From Hippopus hippopus (Eukaryota; Mollusca; Bivalvia; Cardiida; Cardiidae), in the NCBI GenBank assembly GCA_946811185.2, contig OX328097.1:30651627-30715626 (forward strand): a stretch of DNA of 64,000 bases, read 5' to 3'. A program made the position numbers and the translations under genes. Positions 11,194 to 19,866 of the stretch are shown here, piece by piece (position 1 is the first letter of the stretch; the number at the start of each line of letters is the position of its first letter). The notes under the pieces were generated by a model. The model ran no database searches, was not told the origin of the DNA, and saw nothing but the letters and a program-made list of their open reading frames with translations.

Positions 11194-11830
11194 AGTGCTT
11201 GCGAGTTTGTTTGTATGGTGTTTAATGCTATTTTCAATATTATATCAGTTATATTCAGGCTGCCAGTACATCCACTCTTGCTTTCCTGAAGTATCTTTTA
11301 TTAGTATTTCCCACTATATTCTTCCAAATACACAGCTGCTTTCTAATATCAACATTGTCAAAGTGCTGCACAGTTGCGAAAAATTAACGAATCCTATCAC
11401 AATGACTATCATCAAACCTCAGAAAGATACAGGCCCCTGGGTATATCCAGGTGGCAAGTGCACCTATCCATGCTTTTCTGAAGATTCTTTCACCGTTACT
11501 TTGCAAAATGTTCTTCCTAATTTACTGGGTGGCCTTCCACATAAACACAGTCAAAACAATTTACAGCAGTGAGAGAGGAATGAGTCTTGTCACAATGACT
11601 ATCATCAATCCTCAAAAAGATATTGGCCCCTGGTTATATTGTAGTAGCCTGTGCACCTATCCATGCTTTCCTGGAGTTTCTTTTACCATTACTTCACACA
11701 ATGTTCTTCCCAACCACTGGCTGCTTTCCCACATAGCCCAAACAATGTACAACTGTGAGAGAGGAGTGAACCTTGCCGTGATGACTAACATCAATCCTGT
11801 CAGAGAAATTGGCCAACCTTGAGACTGCAA
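11194..11830 (-). repeat. SINE array: three tandem body units
   Basis: The SINE body (GTGCACCTATCCATGCTTTC to ATGACTATCATCAATCCTCA) occurs three times in a row, starting near 11270, 11450 and 11650, with only one tail. An apparent 150-codon frame here is SINE sequence. Confidence 0.7.
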
Positions 11831-12261
11831 CCAGAAACCCTGAATGAGCTACCTGCCTAAGCTAACTTTGAATTAGGACTTGTCTACAATTGGATCATCT
11901 GATAAACAGTTGATCCACAAAAAATATCCACTGCAAAACATCCAATAATGGTTATTATACCAACAACCAGTCACACATACATAAATCCACACAATGCTTT
12001 TGCCTGATGATTCTTTTACATATTGATTTTCTGTCCCGGAAATAAATAGATCAAAATATGATTCCTTCGCAAGACAGACTTGTTTGCTGCAATTCTTTGG
12101 TAGACTGGAGCTAATTGATGTTTTTCACATTAACTCTCAGAGTATGGTAAAACCCTTTCTGAGGATTAATGATAGTCATTACCACAGAATTCATGGCTTG
12201 GAAAGAAAGCTGTTCAAAGTACTGGTAAAAAGAAACTCCAGGACAGCAAGGAAAGGAGCAT

Positions 12262-12560
12262 GATTGATTGATTGATTGAGTGGTGTTTAAAGCTGTTTTC
12301 AATATTATTTCAGTTATATCACAGTGGCTAGTGCACCTATCCATGTTTTCCTGGAGTTTCTTTTACCAGTACTACCCATGATATTCTTTTCAAGCCACTG
12401 GCTGCTTTCCCACATTACCATCGTCAAATCAACAGTCAGCAGTGAGAGAGGAATGAATCCTGTCACTTTGACTATCATCAATCCTCAGAAAGAAATTGGC
12501 CAAGCTGGGAATCGAACCAGCAACCCCCTTATCTCGAGTCCTGACTGAGCTACTGGGGTT
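12262..12560 (-). repeat. tRNA-derived SINE, TTGATTGA-tailed
   Basis: Tail TTGATTGATTGATTGA at 12262; tRNA-like head at the right (minus strand) with TAGCTCAGTCAGGA and GGTTCGATTCCC. Body contains GTGCACCTATCCATG and GCCACTGGCTGCTTTCCCAC, shared with the copies at 11194, 14950, 16895, 40405 and 43640. Confidence 0.8.
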
Positions 12561-12650
12561 CGGCATGGAGAGGTGCACTGGCCTCTGTGTTATAATTGAA
12601 ATTATGTCAAAAATGGCTTTAAACACCGTTCAATTAATTAATCAGTCATT
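12560..12650 (+). repeat. Inverted SINE 3' fragment
   Basis: GGTGCACTGGCC to ATGGCTTTAAACACCGTTCAATTAATTAATCA, the reverse of the tail of the adjacent SINE; abuts the preceding copy. Confidence 0.55.
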
Positions 12651-12893
12651 AACCCTCTGCAATCCAATCCCTCGTTTTTATGACCCTGATGAGGAAGATT
12701 TTTGAAAACATTGAGGGAAAAGGAGAAAATTCTGGTAATCAGCATCTTCTCCTTTTTGCCACAATGATTTCTACCTGTTCAAAGATCGATCCTTTTATCT
12801 ATTTCAGTCACCTTTAATTTGTGGTCTGTAAATACAGTGAAAATGGATGGATTTTAAATTTTATAGTCAGAGAAGTGAAGAGTTTAGGCTGCT
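12649..12893 (+). mobile_element. Family A MITE
   Basis: TTAACCCTCTGCAATCCAATC; palindrome region TTCTGGTAATCAGCATC; degraded 3' end. Confidence 0.7.
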
Positions 12894-12895
12894 CT

Positions 12896-13030
12896 AACCC
12901 TTTACCGTACAATCCTGAGTGAAAGAGGCCTTTAGAAAACATTGTGGGAAAAGGTAAGTCTACTAATTTCGTCAGCAAAATGCTTTCAGTCTGAGCAGGT
13001 CTCAAACTTTGTTGTTTGTAAGAAGTTGAA
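12896..13030 (+). mobile_element. Family A MITE, palindrome deleted
   Basis: TAACCCTTTACCGTACAATCC, GTGGGAAAAGGTAAG then the 3' third. Confidence 0.65.
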
Positions 13031-13122
13031 AGGTTTACGTCATAGCTCCTGGAATCAAACTCCCAGCAGACAAACTTTGAAAATGTTCCTCTGAATTTAA
13101 AAAAAATCATCAAAAATGGAGG

Positions 13123-13358
13123 TTTAACTCTTAAAGAAACAACAAAATTTTAGACTCATACTTAGTAAAAAGCATTTTGCACACTGACATATTAAAGGTG
13201 CTTCAAATGACAGAATTTGATGTCAAAAAAATAGGAGAAAACATTCTGAGGAAAAAGAGAAATGCTGGTTACTGAGCCATTTCTCCATTTTCCACCCTGT
13301 TTCCAAAAGCCTTTCACATAAGATTTGTTAAAACTCAGAATTGCTTGGCAAAAGGTTA
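13123..13358 (-). mobile_element. Family A MITE
   Basis: TTTAACTCTTAAAGAAAC to TTGGCAAAAGGTTAA. Confidence 0.7.
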
Positions 13359-13585
13359 ACTCTTTACCAAATGACAAAATTGACTGGTCCAAACAGAAAG
13401 CATATGCAGATGACAAATTAAATGTGAGTCAAAGTCTGAAATTAGTCCTAGGAAGGGTGAAAAAACACAGTGTGAGGAAAAGAAAAAATGTTGGTTACCA
13501 GGATTTTCTCCTTATCCCATAATATTTTCAGAGGCTTTTTTCCTCAAAGTAGTTAAAACTTGGGATTGAGATGTAAAGGGTTAAA
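13357..13585 (-). mobile_element. Family A MITE
   Basis: TTAACTCTTTACCAAATGAC to GAGATGTAAAGGGTTAA; directly abuts the previous copy through a shared TTAA. Confidence 0.8.
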
Positions 13586-13909
13586 ACATGAATTAATACA
13601 AAAACACTGTTGCAAATGTAGATAATTGCTTCTTTTATCAAAATGTTTTCATAGGTGGTTTCTAGGTGCAGGTAGCCTGTGGGTGGTCTTCTGCTAGATG
13701 AAAGTAAAATATGATCTAATATTGATAATGTTAAACTCATCATCAGCCAGGGTGATAATTTGTTAAACTCATCATCAGCCAGGGCAACCAAGTACAAAAG
13801 TTCAATCATGACTTGTATTAAAATTTTGGTGCAAGCATGGCTTTTCTATCCTTAGAGCCCCCTTGACATATGACCCAAATAATCACAATTTCATATTTGC
13901 TTATGTCTA

Positions 13910-14033
13910 CCGTATTTCAGCATAGCAGACAGTGTAGATTAAAGATCAGGCTTCACATTTTGTGCAGCCTGATCGTGATCTACACTTGCTTCAAAGGCAA
14001 TAATAGTCATGAAAGGCGCTTTAAGGGTTAAAA
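13910..14033 (+). mobile_element. Family C-related fragment
   Basis: AGCAGACAGTGTAGATTAAAG, GTGCAGCCTGATCGTGATCTA, GGCGCTTTAAGGGTTAA. Confidence 0.5.
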
Positions 14034-14140
14034 ATAATTCTTCCATTTCAGTATTTATTCTTGCTTAGCCCTTTTCTGATCAAACTACATGTAATAATGT
14101 CAGACCCAACAAAAACAAGTATGTGATAGGCCCAGCATCT

Positions 14141-14385
14141 TTAACCCTTTACCACACAATCTCATGTTTTAATGAACCTCAAAAAGAGAACTTTTGGAAA
14201 CATCATGGGCAAAGAAGAAAATGTTGGTCACCAACATTTTCTCCTTTTCCCACAATGTTTTCATCTTCTTCAAAGACAAAACACATCAATTCAGCCAAAT
14301 GTGATCTGTTGTTCTGCAAATACCGGTACAACAGTACTTTCAATTTGGAAGAGTCTAATAGTTTGTCTTCTGGTAAAGGGTTAAG
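14141..14385 (+). mobile_element. Family A MITE
   Basis: TTAACCCTTTACCACACAATC to TTCTGGTAAAGGGTTAA; palindrome ATGTTGGTCACCAACAT. Confidence 0.85.
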
Positions 14386-14469
14386 TCTATACCAGCCAAT
14401 AACACTATAGACTGATAAAAATATATGCAGTTGATACAGTGTTGTCAGAACCATGGGATAGTATGTAAA

Positions 14470-14605
14470 AAGAGTAGAAAACTTTGTGGGAAGAGGAGAA
14501 AAGGCTTGTTCCCTCTGTTATCTCCTTTTTCCACAATGTTTTTGATAGCCATGTTCCTTAGGTTCACAAATTACTAGTATTTGGTGAAGTCACAGTAAAG
14601 GTGCT
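14470..14605 (-). mobile_element. Family A MITE, partial
   Basis: GTAGAAAACTTTGTGGGAAG to TTCCACAATGTTTTTGATAG. Confidence 0.55.
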
Positions 14606-14832
14606 AACTCTTTACCACAAGACAAAAATACAGACTTTACCAAATTAAAAGCTGTTACAGACAGTAATTTAAAAGTGGCTCAAATGATTGATTGTCTTTG
14701 ATAGGGTAAAAAACATTGTGAGAAAAGGAGAAAATGCTGGTTACCAGCATTTTCTCCTTTTCTCACAATGTTTTTAAAAGACTTCCTCCTCAGGTTAAAT
14801 AAAAATTCTGGAGTGTGGTAAAGCATAAGGTG
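14604..14832 (-). mobile_element. Family A MITE
   Basis: CTAACTCTTTACCACAAGAC; perfect long palindrome around AATGCTGGTTACCAGCATT. Confidence 0.8.
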
Positions 14833-14949
14833 AAATATATGTCTTGGCGGAAAATAAAAGTTATTACATAATCATCAATTCATGAAAATCTTTTGGCTGA
14901 GCTGGAATTTAGAACTACTGGTATCAACCAATGTGAAAATTTTTTAATT

Positions 14950-15220
14950 TGTTTGTGTGGTGTTTAACACCATTTTCAACATTATTTCAGTTATATTGCT
15001 GTGGTCAGTGCACCTATCCATGCTTTCCTGGAGTTTCTTTTATCAGTGCTTTGCACAATATTATTCCCAAGCCACTGGCTGCTTTCCGAAATAACTATCA
15101 TCAAAACAATGATCAGTGGGAGAAATGAATCCTGAAGCTATGACTATCATCTGTCAACAGAAAGAAACTGGCCGAGCTAGGGATTCAAACCTGCAATCCC
15201 CCAGTCTAAAGACTGTACAA
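14950..15220 (-). repeat. tRNA-derived SINE copy
   Basis: TTTGTGTGGTGTTTAACACC tail side, GTGCACCTATCCATGCTTTC body, AGCTAGGGATTCAAACCTGC near the head. Diverged B-box. Confidence 0.7.
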
Positions 15221-15250
15221 TATAACCAAAATTAGATCAAATATTGTTAG

Positions 15251-15392
15251 TTGTACAGTCAGGTGGCAGTGAATTGGAAACTTGTTCACGGCTGTGGCGA
15301 ATCATGTCGCCCCGAGCCCAAGTTGAGGTGATGATATGTTTTTCCACAGCTGTGAACAAGTTTCCAAGTCCCCTGCCACCTAACCGTACAAC
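15251..15392. repeat. 142-bp imperfect hairpin
   Basis: Arm TTGTACAGTCAGGTGGCAG to TTGTTCACGGCTGTGG pairs with CCACAGCTGTGAACAAGTTTCC to GCCACCTAACCGTACAA, about 46 bp each at about 85 percent by eye, loop about 45 bases. Possibly a small inverted-repeat element adjacent to the SINE. Confidence 0.7.
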
Positions 15393-15519
15393 AAATTTAT
15401 TATACTGCAAAGTTTTATCATTCTGTTGTGTATTTAGTGAAATTTGCCTGCTTCATGGTCTCAGGAGTTTTTTACACTGACAATATAGAATTTCCAGTCT
15501 GAGTGCCCCAATTCAATGA

Positions 15520-15605
15520 AAACTGACGTCACTGAGAACTGATGTCACTGAAACCTAGTCAAAACATGCAGTTTGGTGCATGAGCTTGATGATGTCACTG
15601 CGATA
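15520..15605 (+). promoter_or_regulatory. CRE-like site cluster
   Basis: ACTGACGTCACTGAGA, ACTGATGTCACTGAAA and GATGATGTCACTGCGA within 85 bp; the first is a perfect CREB/ATF palindrome. Confidence 0.4.
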
Positions 15606-15627
15606 GACATTCGACTTATTTCTATTT

Positions 15628-15651
15628 AAACATGGATTTAAACAACTTCAA
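15628..15651 (+). CDS. Candidate short first coding exon MDLNNFK
   Basis: ATG with seven codons ending in AAG|GTAAGA, about 100 bp after three CRE-like TGA(C/T)GTCACT sites. No downstream exon identified. Confidence 0.25.
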
Positions 15652-15983
15652 GGTAAGAAACTATGCATTCTTTATGATTTGTTGGCAAAAGTAAACGACC
15701 ATTAGTTGCCTCAAACGACCTTTATGTTATCCTTTTAAGGTTACAGTGTATGAGTTTAGACAATACACAATTTGCTTACTTGACGAATAAAGGGAAGGCT
15801 TGTTTTAACCCTGTGCATTTGTTTTAGAATGACAAAAACAATAATATATGTAATCATATTCATTTATTTTCAAAAATAATCCATTCTTTCTGCTTTAATG
15901 ACAACCATCAAGGAAAACTAGTAATAATAATATGATGCAGGCTACTCAGTATGTTTGTCTTGTGGGTAGCTCGTATCGATCAA

Positions 15984-15999
15984 CGCCGCCATTTTGGAT
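15984..15999 (-). promoter_or_regulatory. YY1-like motif (AAAATGGCGGCG on minus strand)
   Basis: CGCCGCCATTTTGG on the plus strand is the typical YY1 initiator-type site often overlapping start codons; an ATG-led frame of 16 codons follows on the minus strand. No gene assembled. Confidence 0.3.
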
Positions 16000-16329
16000 A
16001 TTGTGTTGAAAGTGTAGTTATGTATACGGTCTTCCGAAAAGGTTATTGCATTTACATGGATTCTGCCAGTGTACAGGAATATCATGTTCAAGGCATATTA
16101 TCCAATCAGATCGTGATAAATTTCTTTGCAGAATAATAATACATGCTGTTTTATCTTGGTTCAATATTGTCCTTTACTAAATTAACTAAATACTGGGTAA
16201 TCTTCTAGAACATACTATTTTCACATTAAATGTATTTATAGGTCAATCAGCTGGACAAAATAATGTCAATATCATTTATTTTCATGTATTTAGTGCTCTG
16301 AAGCTTGAAATAGTCCAAATAATAATGTT

Positions 16330-16545
16330 TTGACCCTTTACCAAATAACTACCATTTACAAAACCCTTAAGAAAACAGCTTTTGAAAACATGGGAAAAAT
16401 AGAGAATGCTGGTAACCAGCATTTTCTCTTTTTCTAACAATGTCTTCTGCCCTTTCAACAGACAAATTCTATCATCCAACCCACATTAAATTTTCCCATG
16501 CCCTGTTAATATGGACAGGTCTAAAATTTTGTCAGAGTAAATCTC
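16330..16545 (+). mobile_element. Family A MITE
   Basis: GACCCTTTACCAAATAACTAC; palindrome AATGCTGGTAACCAGCATT. Confidence 0.75.
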
Positions 16546-16677
16546 TACCCATTGTCCATGGTTATAAAAGGAAGGTCCCTAAAGCAATAAATGACCTTTC
16601 TTTCAATTATCTAAATTGTTGAACTGAAAACTCTGTAACTCTCTGTTTATTTGCTTGTTCGGTCTTCCACACTGTTC

Positions 16678-16890
16678 TTTAATCCTTGGCACACAGTCCC
16701 AAGTTTTAACGACCCTTGGTAAGAAACCTTTGAAAATATAGTGGGAAAAGAAAGTGCTGGTCATCAGCATTTCCACAATGTTCTCTATAAATACTAAGGG
16801 GTCTCATTATCTGAGACACATTTACTTTGTCATCTGCAAATGCTTTCAACTTAGACTTGTCCAAAATTTTGTCGATTGGAAAATGGTTAA
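16678..16890 (+). mobile_element. Family A MITE
   Basis: TTAATCCTTGGCACACAGTCC to GATTGGAAAATGGTTAA. Confidence 0.75.
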
Positions 16891-16894
16891 CATT

Positions 16895-17125
16895 CTTTAA
16901 AACATCTCAGACATTGCACCTATTAGTGTTACTGGAATTTATTTCATCAGTGCTTTAACTGCTTTTTATTATGACACTTTTTCCAAGCCACTGGCTGCTT
17001 TCTCACAAAAGCAATGTTGAAACAATGGTCAAGGATGGGAGTGGAATTAATTCAGTCGCACTGACATTTATCCTCAATTCTCATTAAGAGCTTGGCTAAG
17101 CTGGGATTTGATCTCAGCTCCCTCG
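16895..17125 (-). repeat. tRNA-derived SINE copy (diverged)
   Basis: CCAAGCCACTGGCTGCTTTC body and GCTAAGCTGGGATTTGATCTC head side. Confidence 0.55.
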
Positions 17126-17150
17126 AATTCCTGGTCTTATACATTAAACC

Positions 17151-17344
17151 CTCTACTGTGCAATTCTGACTCTCTAGGACCCTGAGGAACAAAGCTTTAG
17201 AAAACGTTGAGGAAACAAAAATTTCTAGTAACCAGCTTTTCTTCTTTGCCCACAATGTTTTCTATCTTTTGAAGACAAATTTCATGTTCTGAGTAACAAC
17301 TGTCATCTGCAAAAGCTTTAAGTTTGGCCAAGGTCAAATTTTTA
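17151..17344 (+). mobile_element. Family A MITE interrupted by the Polinton (left part)
   Basis: TTAAACCCTCTACTGTGCAA start, degraded central palindrome, CATCTGCAAAAGCTTTAAG tail; the final TAAAGAGTTAA resumes at 35515-35525 after the Polinton and its target duplication. Confidence 0.8.
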
Positions 17345-17350
17345 GTCCAG
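17345..17350 (+). repeat. Target-site duplication GTCCAG (left copy)
   Basis: Six bases immediately outside the left inverted repeat, repeated at 35509-35514. Six base pairs is the standard Polinton duplication size. Confidence 0.95.
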
Positions 17351-17630
17351 AGTAGATAGATAAATGGGTCATCTGGGCATTTTTGATTAAATTTTTATAA
17401 AATGTCCTAGGATGCCCATACGATTTTTGTATAAATCTATTTTCTTCATAATTCTAAAGAAAATAAATTTCATCACCCACTAACCAACACATCGATTAAC
17501 AATTGTGTCCACTAACCAACACATCAATTAATAGATAAGTCAACGCATCAACTAATGACCCCCCATGTGTCAACGCAAGACATGAGGGACCATCTAATTA
17601 CTATATCCATTTTACCATAAATTCAAAAAT
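17351..17630 (+). repeat. Left terminal inverted repeat of the Polinton
   Basis: 280 bp, matching the reverse complement of 35229-35508 with no mismatch seen. It ends on the last base of the stop codon of the first RING gene. It contains two copies of a 23-bp subrepeat (17477-17499 and 17509-17531, core ACTAACCAACACATC, one G/A difference) and a diverged third (about 17539-17560). These could be binding sites for the integrase or the terminal protein; that is inference. Confidence 0.96.
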
Positions 17631-18577
17631 TATTGTCTACATATGGGGCATTTATCTAAAGGATATAACTCATTACATGTTTCGCAAATACATAGATGTC
17701 CACATTTAGAAAATGATATTTCTGGAGGATTAGTGGCGCAGATGCAACAGAATTCTTCTTGATATATTTTTATTCTTTTATAGTTTGATCCGGTTATCGG
17801 TCTCATTGGTTCTATTTTAATGTTTGAAAATGGTGAGACTGAAATATATTGCCAATATGATTCAAGATGTTCTGGGTTAATAAAACGAACATTATTACAT
17901 CCATCAGTAGTTTTAATTATTACTGCATTCTTTAGGTCACATTTTTCATAACATGGTAAACTTAATGAAAGCGATAATTCTTTTATTTTTCTTCTTGCAT
18001 TATCATTAATTGGTTCTCCGTATAAATTATCAAATCTCCTACTAAATTCTATATAAGGTGGATAACAAGTATAATGCCCTTTGCTTAGTGTTTTTTTATA
18101 TTTTTCACAAAATGCTTTGTAAGCAATTTCTATTTCCTTTTTGAAGAGTGAAATATAGTTCTCTGGGTAACATCCTATATTAAACCAAAAACTATCAATT
18201 CTCTCATAACCCTCTTCATAAGCCTCATAAAATCCAACCCACATTAATGTATTCATATTTTCACTCGTTTTATAATGATAATGGTCTTTAAATTTCGAAA
18301 AATTTAAACTGTAAAAATAATATGTAATAGGTATTATTTTTTTTAACGCTGAAGGATAATAATTAGAAAGGTCTTTATCCCACATGTAAAAATATTCAAT
18401 ATTATAAAATCGTATTTTATTTTCATGAATATCATGGTAAACTATGTGCTTATCTTCAATATGATCATTTAATTTTGTGATTTGTTCACTGGTAAATCTT
18501 TCTAACACTTCTGTTTTTTTATAAGGCAATGTATCAAGTACATCGTAAAAAACTTCATTTGTATGTAAGGCGCTCAT
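17630..18577 (-). CDS. RING-finger protein 1 (C-terminal IAP-like RING)
   Basis: A 315-residue protein whose last about 40 residues form a C3HC4 RING of the IAP/MDM2 type: CCIC, then CGHLCIC, ETC, and CPICRQ at the extreme C-terminus. Such RINGs usually act as E3 ubiquitin ligases; no BIR or other known partner domain is visible in the remaining about 275 residues, which are rich in Tyr and Phe. Related to the genes at 18626-19420 and 34357-35172, which share the ending CPICRQ. The stop codon abuts the inner edge of the left inverted repeat. The start is preceded by TTATAAAATAATTCAAGATG, a module shared with two other minus-strand genes. Role in ubiquitin-mediated control of host defence or apoptosis is speculative. 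Confidence 0.88.
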   Translation of the reverse strand: MSALHTNEVFYDVLDTLPYKKTEVLERFTSEQITKLNDHIEDKHIVYHDIHENKIRFYNIEYFYMWDKDLSNYYPSALKKIIPITYYFYSLNFSKFKDHYHYKTSENMNTLMWVGFYEAYEEGYERIDSFWFNIGCYPENYISLFKKEIEIAYKAFCEKYKKTLSKGHYTCYPPYIEFSRRFDNLYGEPINDNARRKIKELSLSLSLPCYEKCDLKNAVIIKTTDGCNNVRFINPEHLESYWQYISVSPFSNIKIEPMRPITGSNYKRIKIYQEEFCCICATNPPEISFSKCGHLCICETCNELYPLDKCPICRQ

Positions 18578-18586
18578 CTTGAATTA

Positions 18587-18615
18587 TTTTATAACTTAAA
18601 ATTTAAGTTATAAAA
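18587..18615. promoter_or_regulatory. Palindrome with TATAAAA box upstream of RING gene 1
   Basis: Arms TTTTATAACTTAAA and TTTAAGTTATAAAA separated by one base. On the minus strand it supplies TTATAAAA about 12 bases before the RING 1 start; it also lies just past the stop of RING 2, so it could end one transcript and start the next. Sequence near-copies precede 34292 and 35172. Confidence 0.6.
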
Positions 18616-18625
18616 TCAAAAAAAA

Positions 18626-19420
18626 TTACTGCCTACATATGGGGCATACCTTTATGTTTCCTATTTTAAAACATTCAATACACATGCATTTATGACCACA
18701 ACCAAATGCTATTTTAGGTTTATTAATGGTACATATACAACATTCATCCTCTGAAAAAATTTTTATTTTTTTAAAAAATTTTTTTTTAAATTCTTGAAGT
18801 TGTGCTATTATTGTATAACCTAATGTTATATTATTTCCTTTAGTAAGATTCTCTAATCCAACCCAAAAATAATCATAACATTCTATATAACCATGACTTT
18901 TACCTTCTTTATTATATGACTCTATATCCTTTCTAACATGTTCATTATCATATTCAGGATGAATATCATTTTTAAATGTTGTTATAGGATATACTATTAC
19001 ATTAGTTGGAACCGGTTCTCTATCTTCATCTTCCATTATTTCAAACAAAGCATTTTTATAATCACCAATAAAATTATTACTTCTACAAAATGGTATTTCA
19101 ATGATAGTATACATATTGCTACCTTTGTGACGATTAGGGTTTTTATTATAAAGACACTGGTCTGGCCAAACCATAAAAATAGTTGTGATGAAATCAGATT
19201 CAACCAACTTTTGTTTACTATGTAAGTAATAATTATATGGTATTAATTTTTTTAATACAACAATTGGGTCGTACATTTTTGATGATAGTAAATTAGCATT
19301 AACAATCATATGTAATTTTTTATCTTCTTGATATAAATTTTTTAAATAATGTTTATTTCCAAGAACTTTTTCTAGGTTTTGTACAATTTTGGAATGATTA
19401 AATTTATTTAGCACACTCAT
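18626..19420 (-). CDS. RING-finger protein 2 (C-terminal IAP-like RING)
   Basis: 264 residues with a C-terminal RING (about 226-264): DECCIC, FGCGHKCMC, IEC, CPICRQ. Paralogue of the RING genes at 17630-18577 and 34357-35172; closest in the EDECCIC to CPICRQ segment. The N-terminal region has no recognised domain. It lies 48 bp upstream of RING gene 1 in the same orientation. Its upstream region has TATTATAAGATGAG rather than the exact box of the other two, so it may be a diverged promoter of the same class. Predicted E3 ligase. Confidence 0.87.
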   Translation of the reverse strand: MSVLNKFNHSKIVQNLEKVLGNKHYLKNLYQEDKKLHMIVNANLLSSKMYDPIVVLKKLIPYNYYLHSKQKLVESDFITTIFMVWPDQCLYNKNPNRHKGSNMYTIIEIPFCRSNNFIGDYKNALFEIMEDEDREPVPTNVIVYPITTFKNDIHPEYDNEHVRKDIESYNKEGKSHGYIECYDYFWVGLENLTKGNNITLGYTIIAQLQEFKKKFFKKIKIFSEDECCICTINKPKIAFGCGHKCMCIECFKIGNIKVCPICRQ

Positions 19421-19670
19421 CTTATAATAATTATACGATAAAAAATTTTAAAAATTCAAAAAAAAAATTTTTCATATATATTTCCTATATCACAATAAAG
19501 CAACATAGGAAATGTTAATTACTTAACATTTAAGCAACAATGGAAATATAGAAAATAGATGCCTTAGCTAAACCGATATAATAAACATTTAAACCCTTCT
19601 TCCTATTTTTTAATAGGGTTTATTAATTTCTTAATTTATTTCGTATAAAATTTTTTGTAAAATATTTAAA

Positions 19671-19829
19671 ATGAAGTTTCTGAAGCTATTTTCAAAGAAA
19701 AAAGATAAACCTATTAATAATGATATTATTAAAAAACAAATAATTAAACTAGATAGGCGTATACAAGAATTAGAATTAATTATTGCTGGATTAATGGATA
19801 TTTTATATGATATGAAAAAAGTTAAATAA
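19671..19829 (+). CDS. Small 52-residue basic coiled-coil protein
   Basis: An open frame of 52 codons beginning MKFLKLFSKKKDK and ending DMKKVK. Central residues carry heptad-like Ile/Leu spacing (QIIKLDRRIQELELIIAGL), consistent with a short coiled coil. The start is preceded by ATATTTAAAATG, matching the AT-rich box of other element genes, and a hairpin follows the stop. Below the size usually called as a gene; the promoter match is the main support. Function unknown. Confidence 0.55.
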   Translation: MKFLKLFSKKKDKPINNDIIKKQIIKLDRRIQELELIIAGLMDILYDMKKVK

Positions 19830-19866
19830 ATATATAATATATTTTTTGTAATATATTATATATATT
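19827..19866. terminator. AT-rich hairpin between convergent genes
   Basis: An inverted repeat of the form TAAATATATAATATATT / AATATATTATATATATTTA with a short T-rich loop sits between the stop of the 52-residue gene and the stop of the fibre gene. Position suggests transcript-end formation on both strands. Confidence 0.45.

Noticed and set aside
11120..11572. 150-codon plus-strand frame as a host protein
   Set aside because: It lies inside tandem SINE bodies (GTGCACCTATCCATGC etc.) and repeats as such elsewhere in the window.
18938..19225. 95-codon plus-strand frame opposite RING gene 2
   Set aside because: Antisense shadow of an AT-rich coding gene; no promoter box and no recognisable content.
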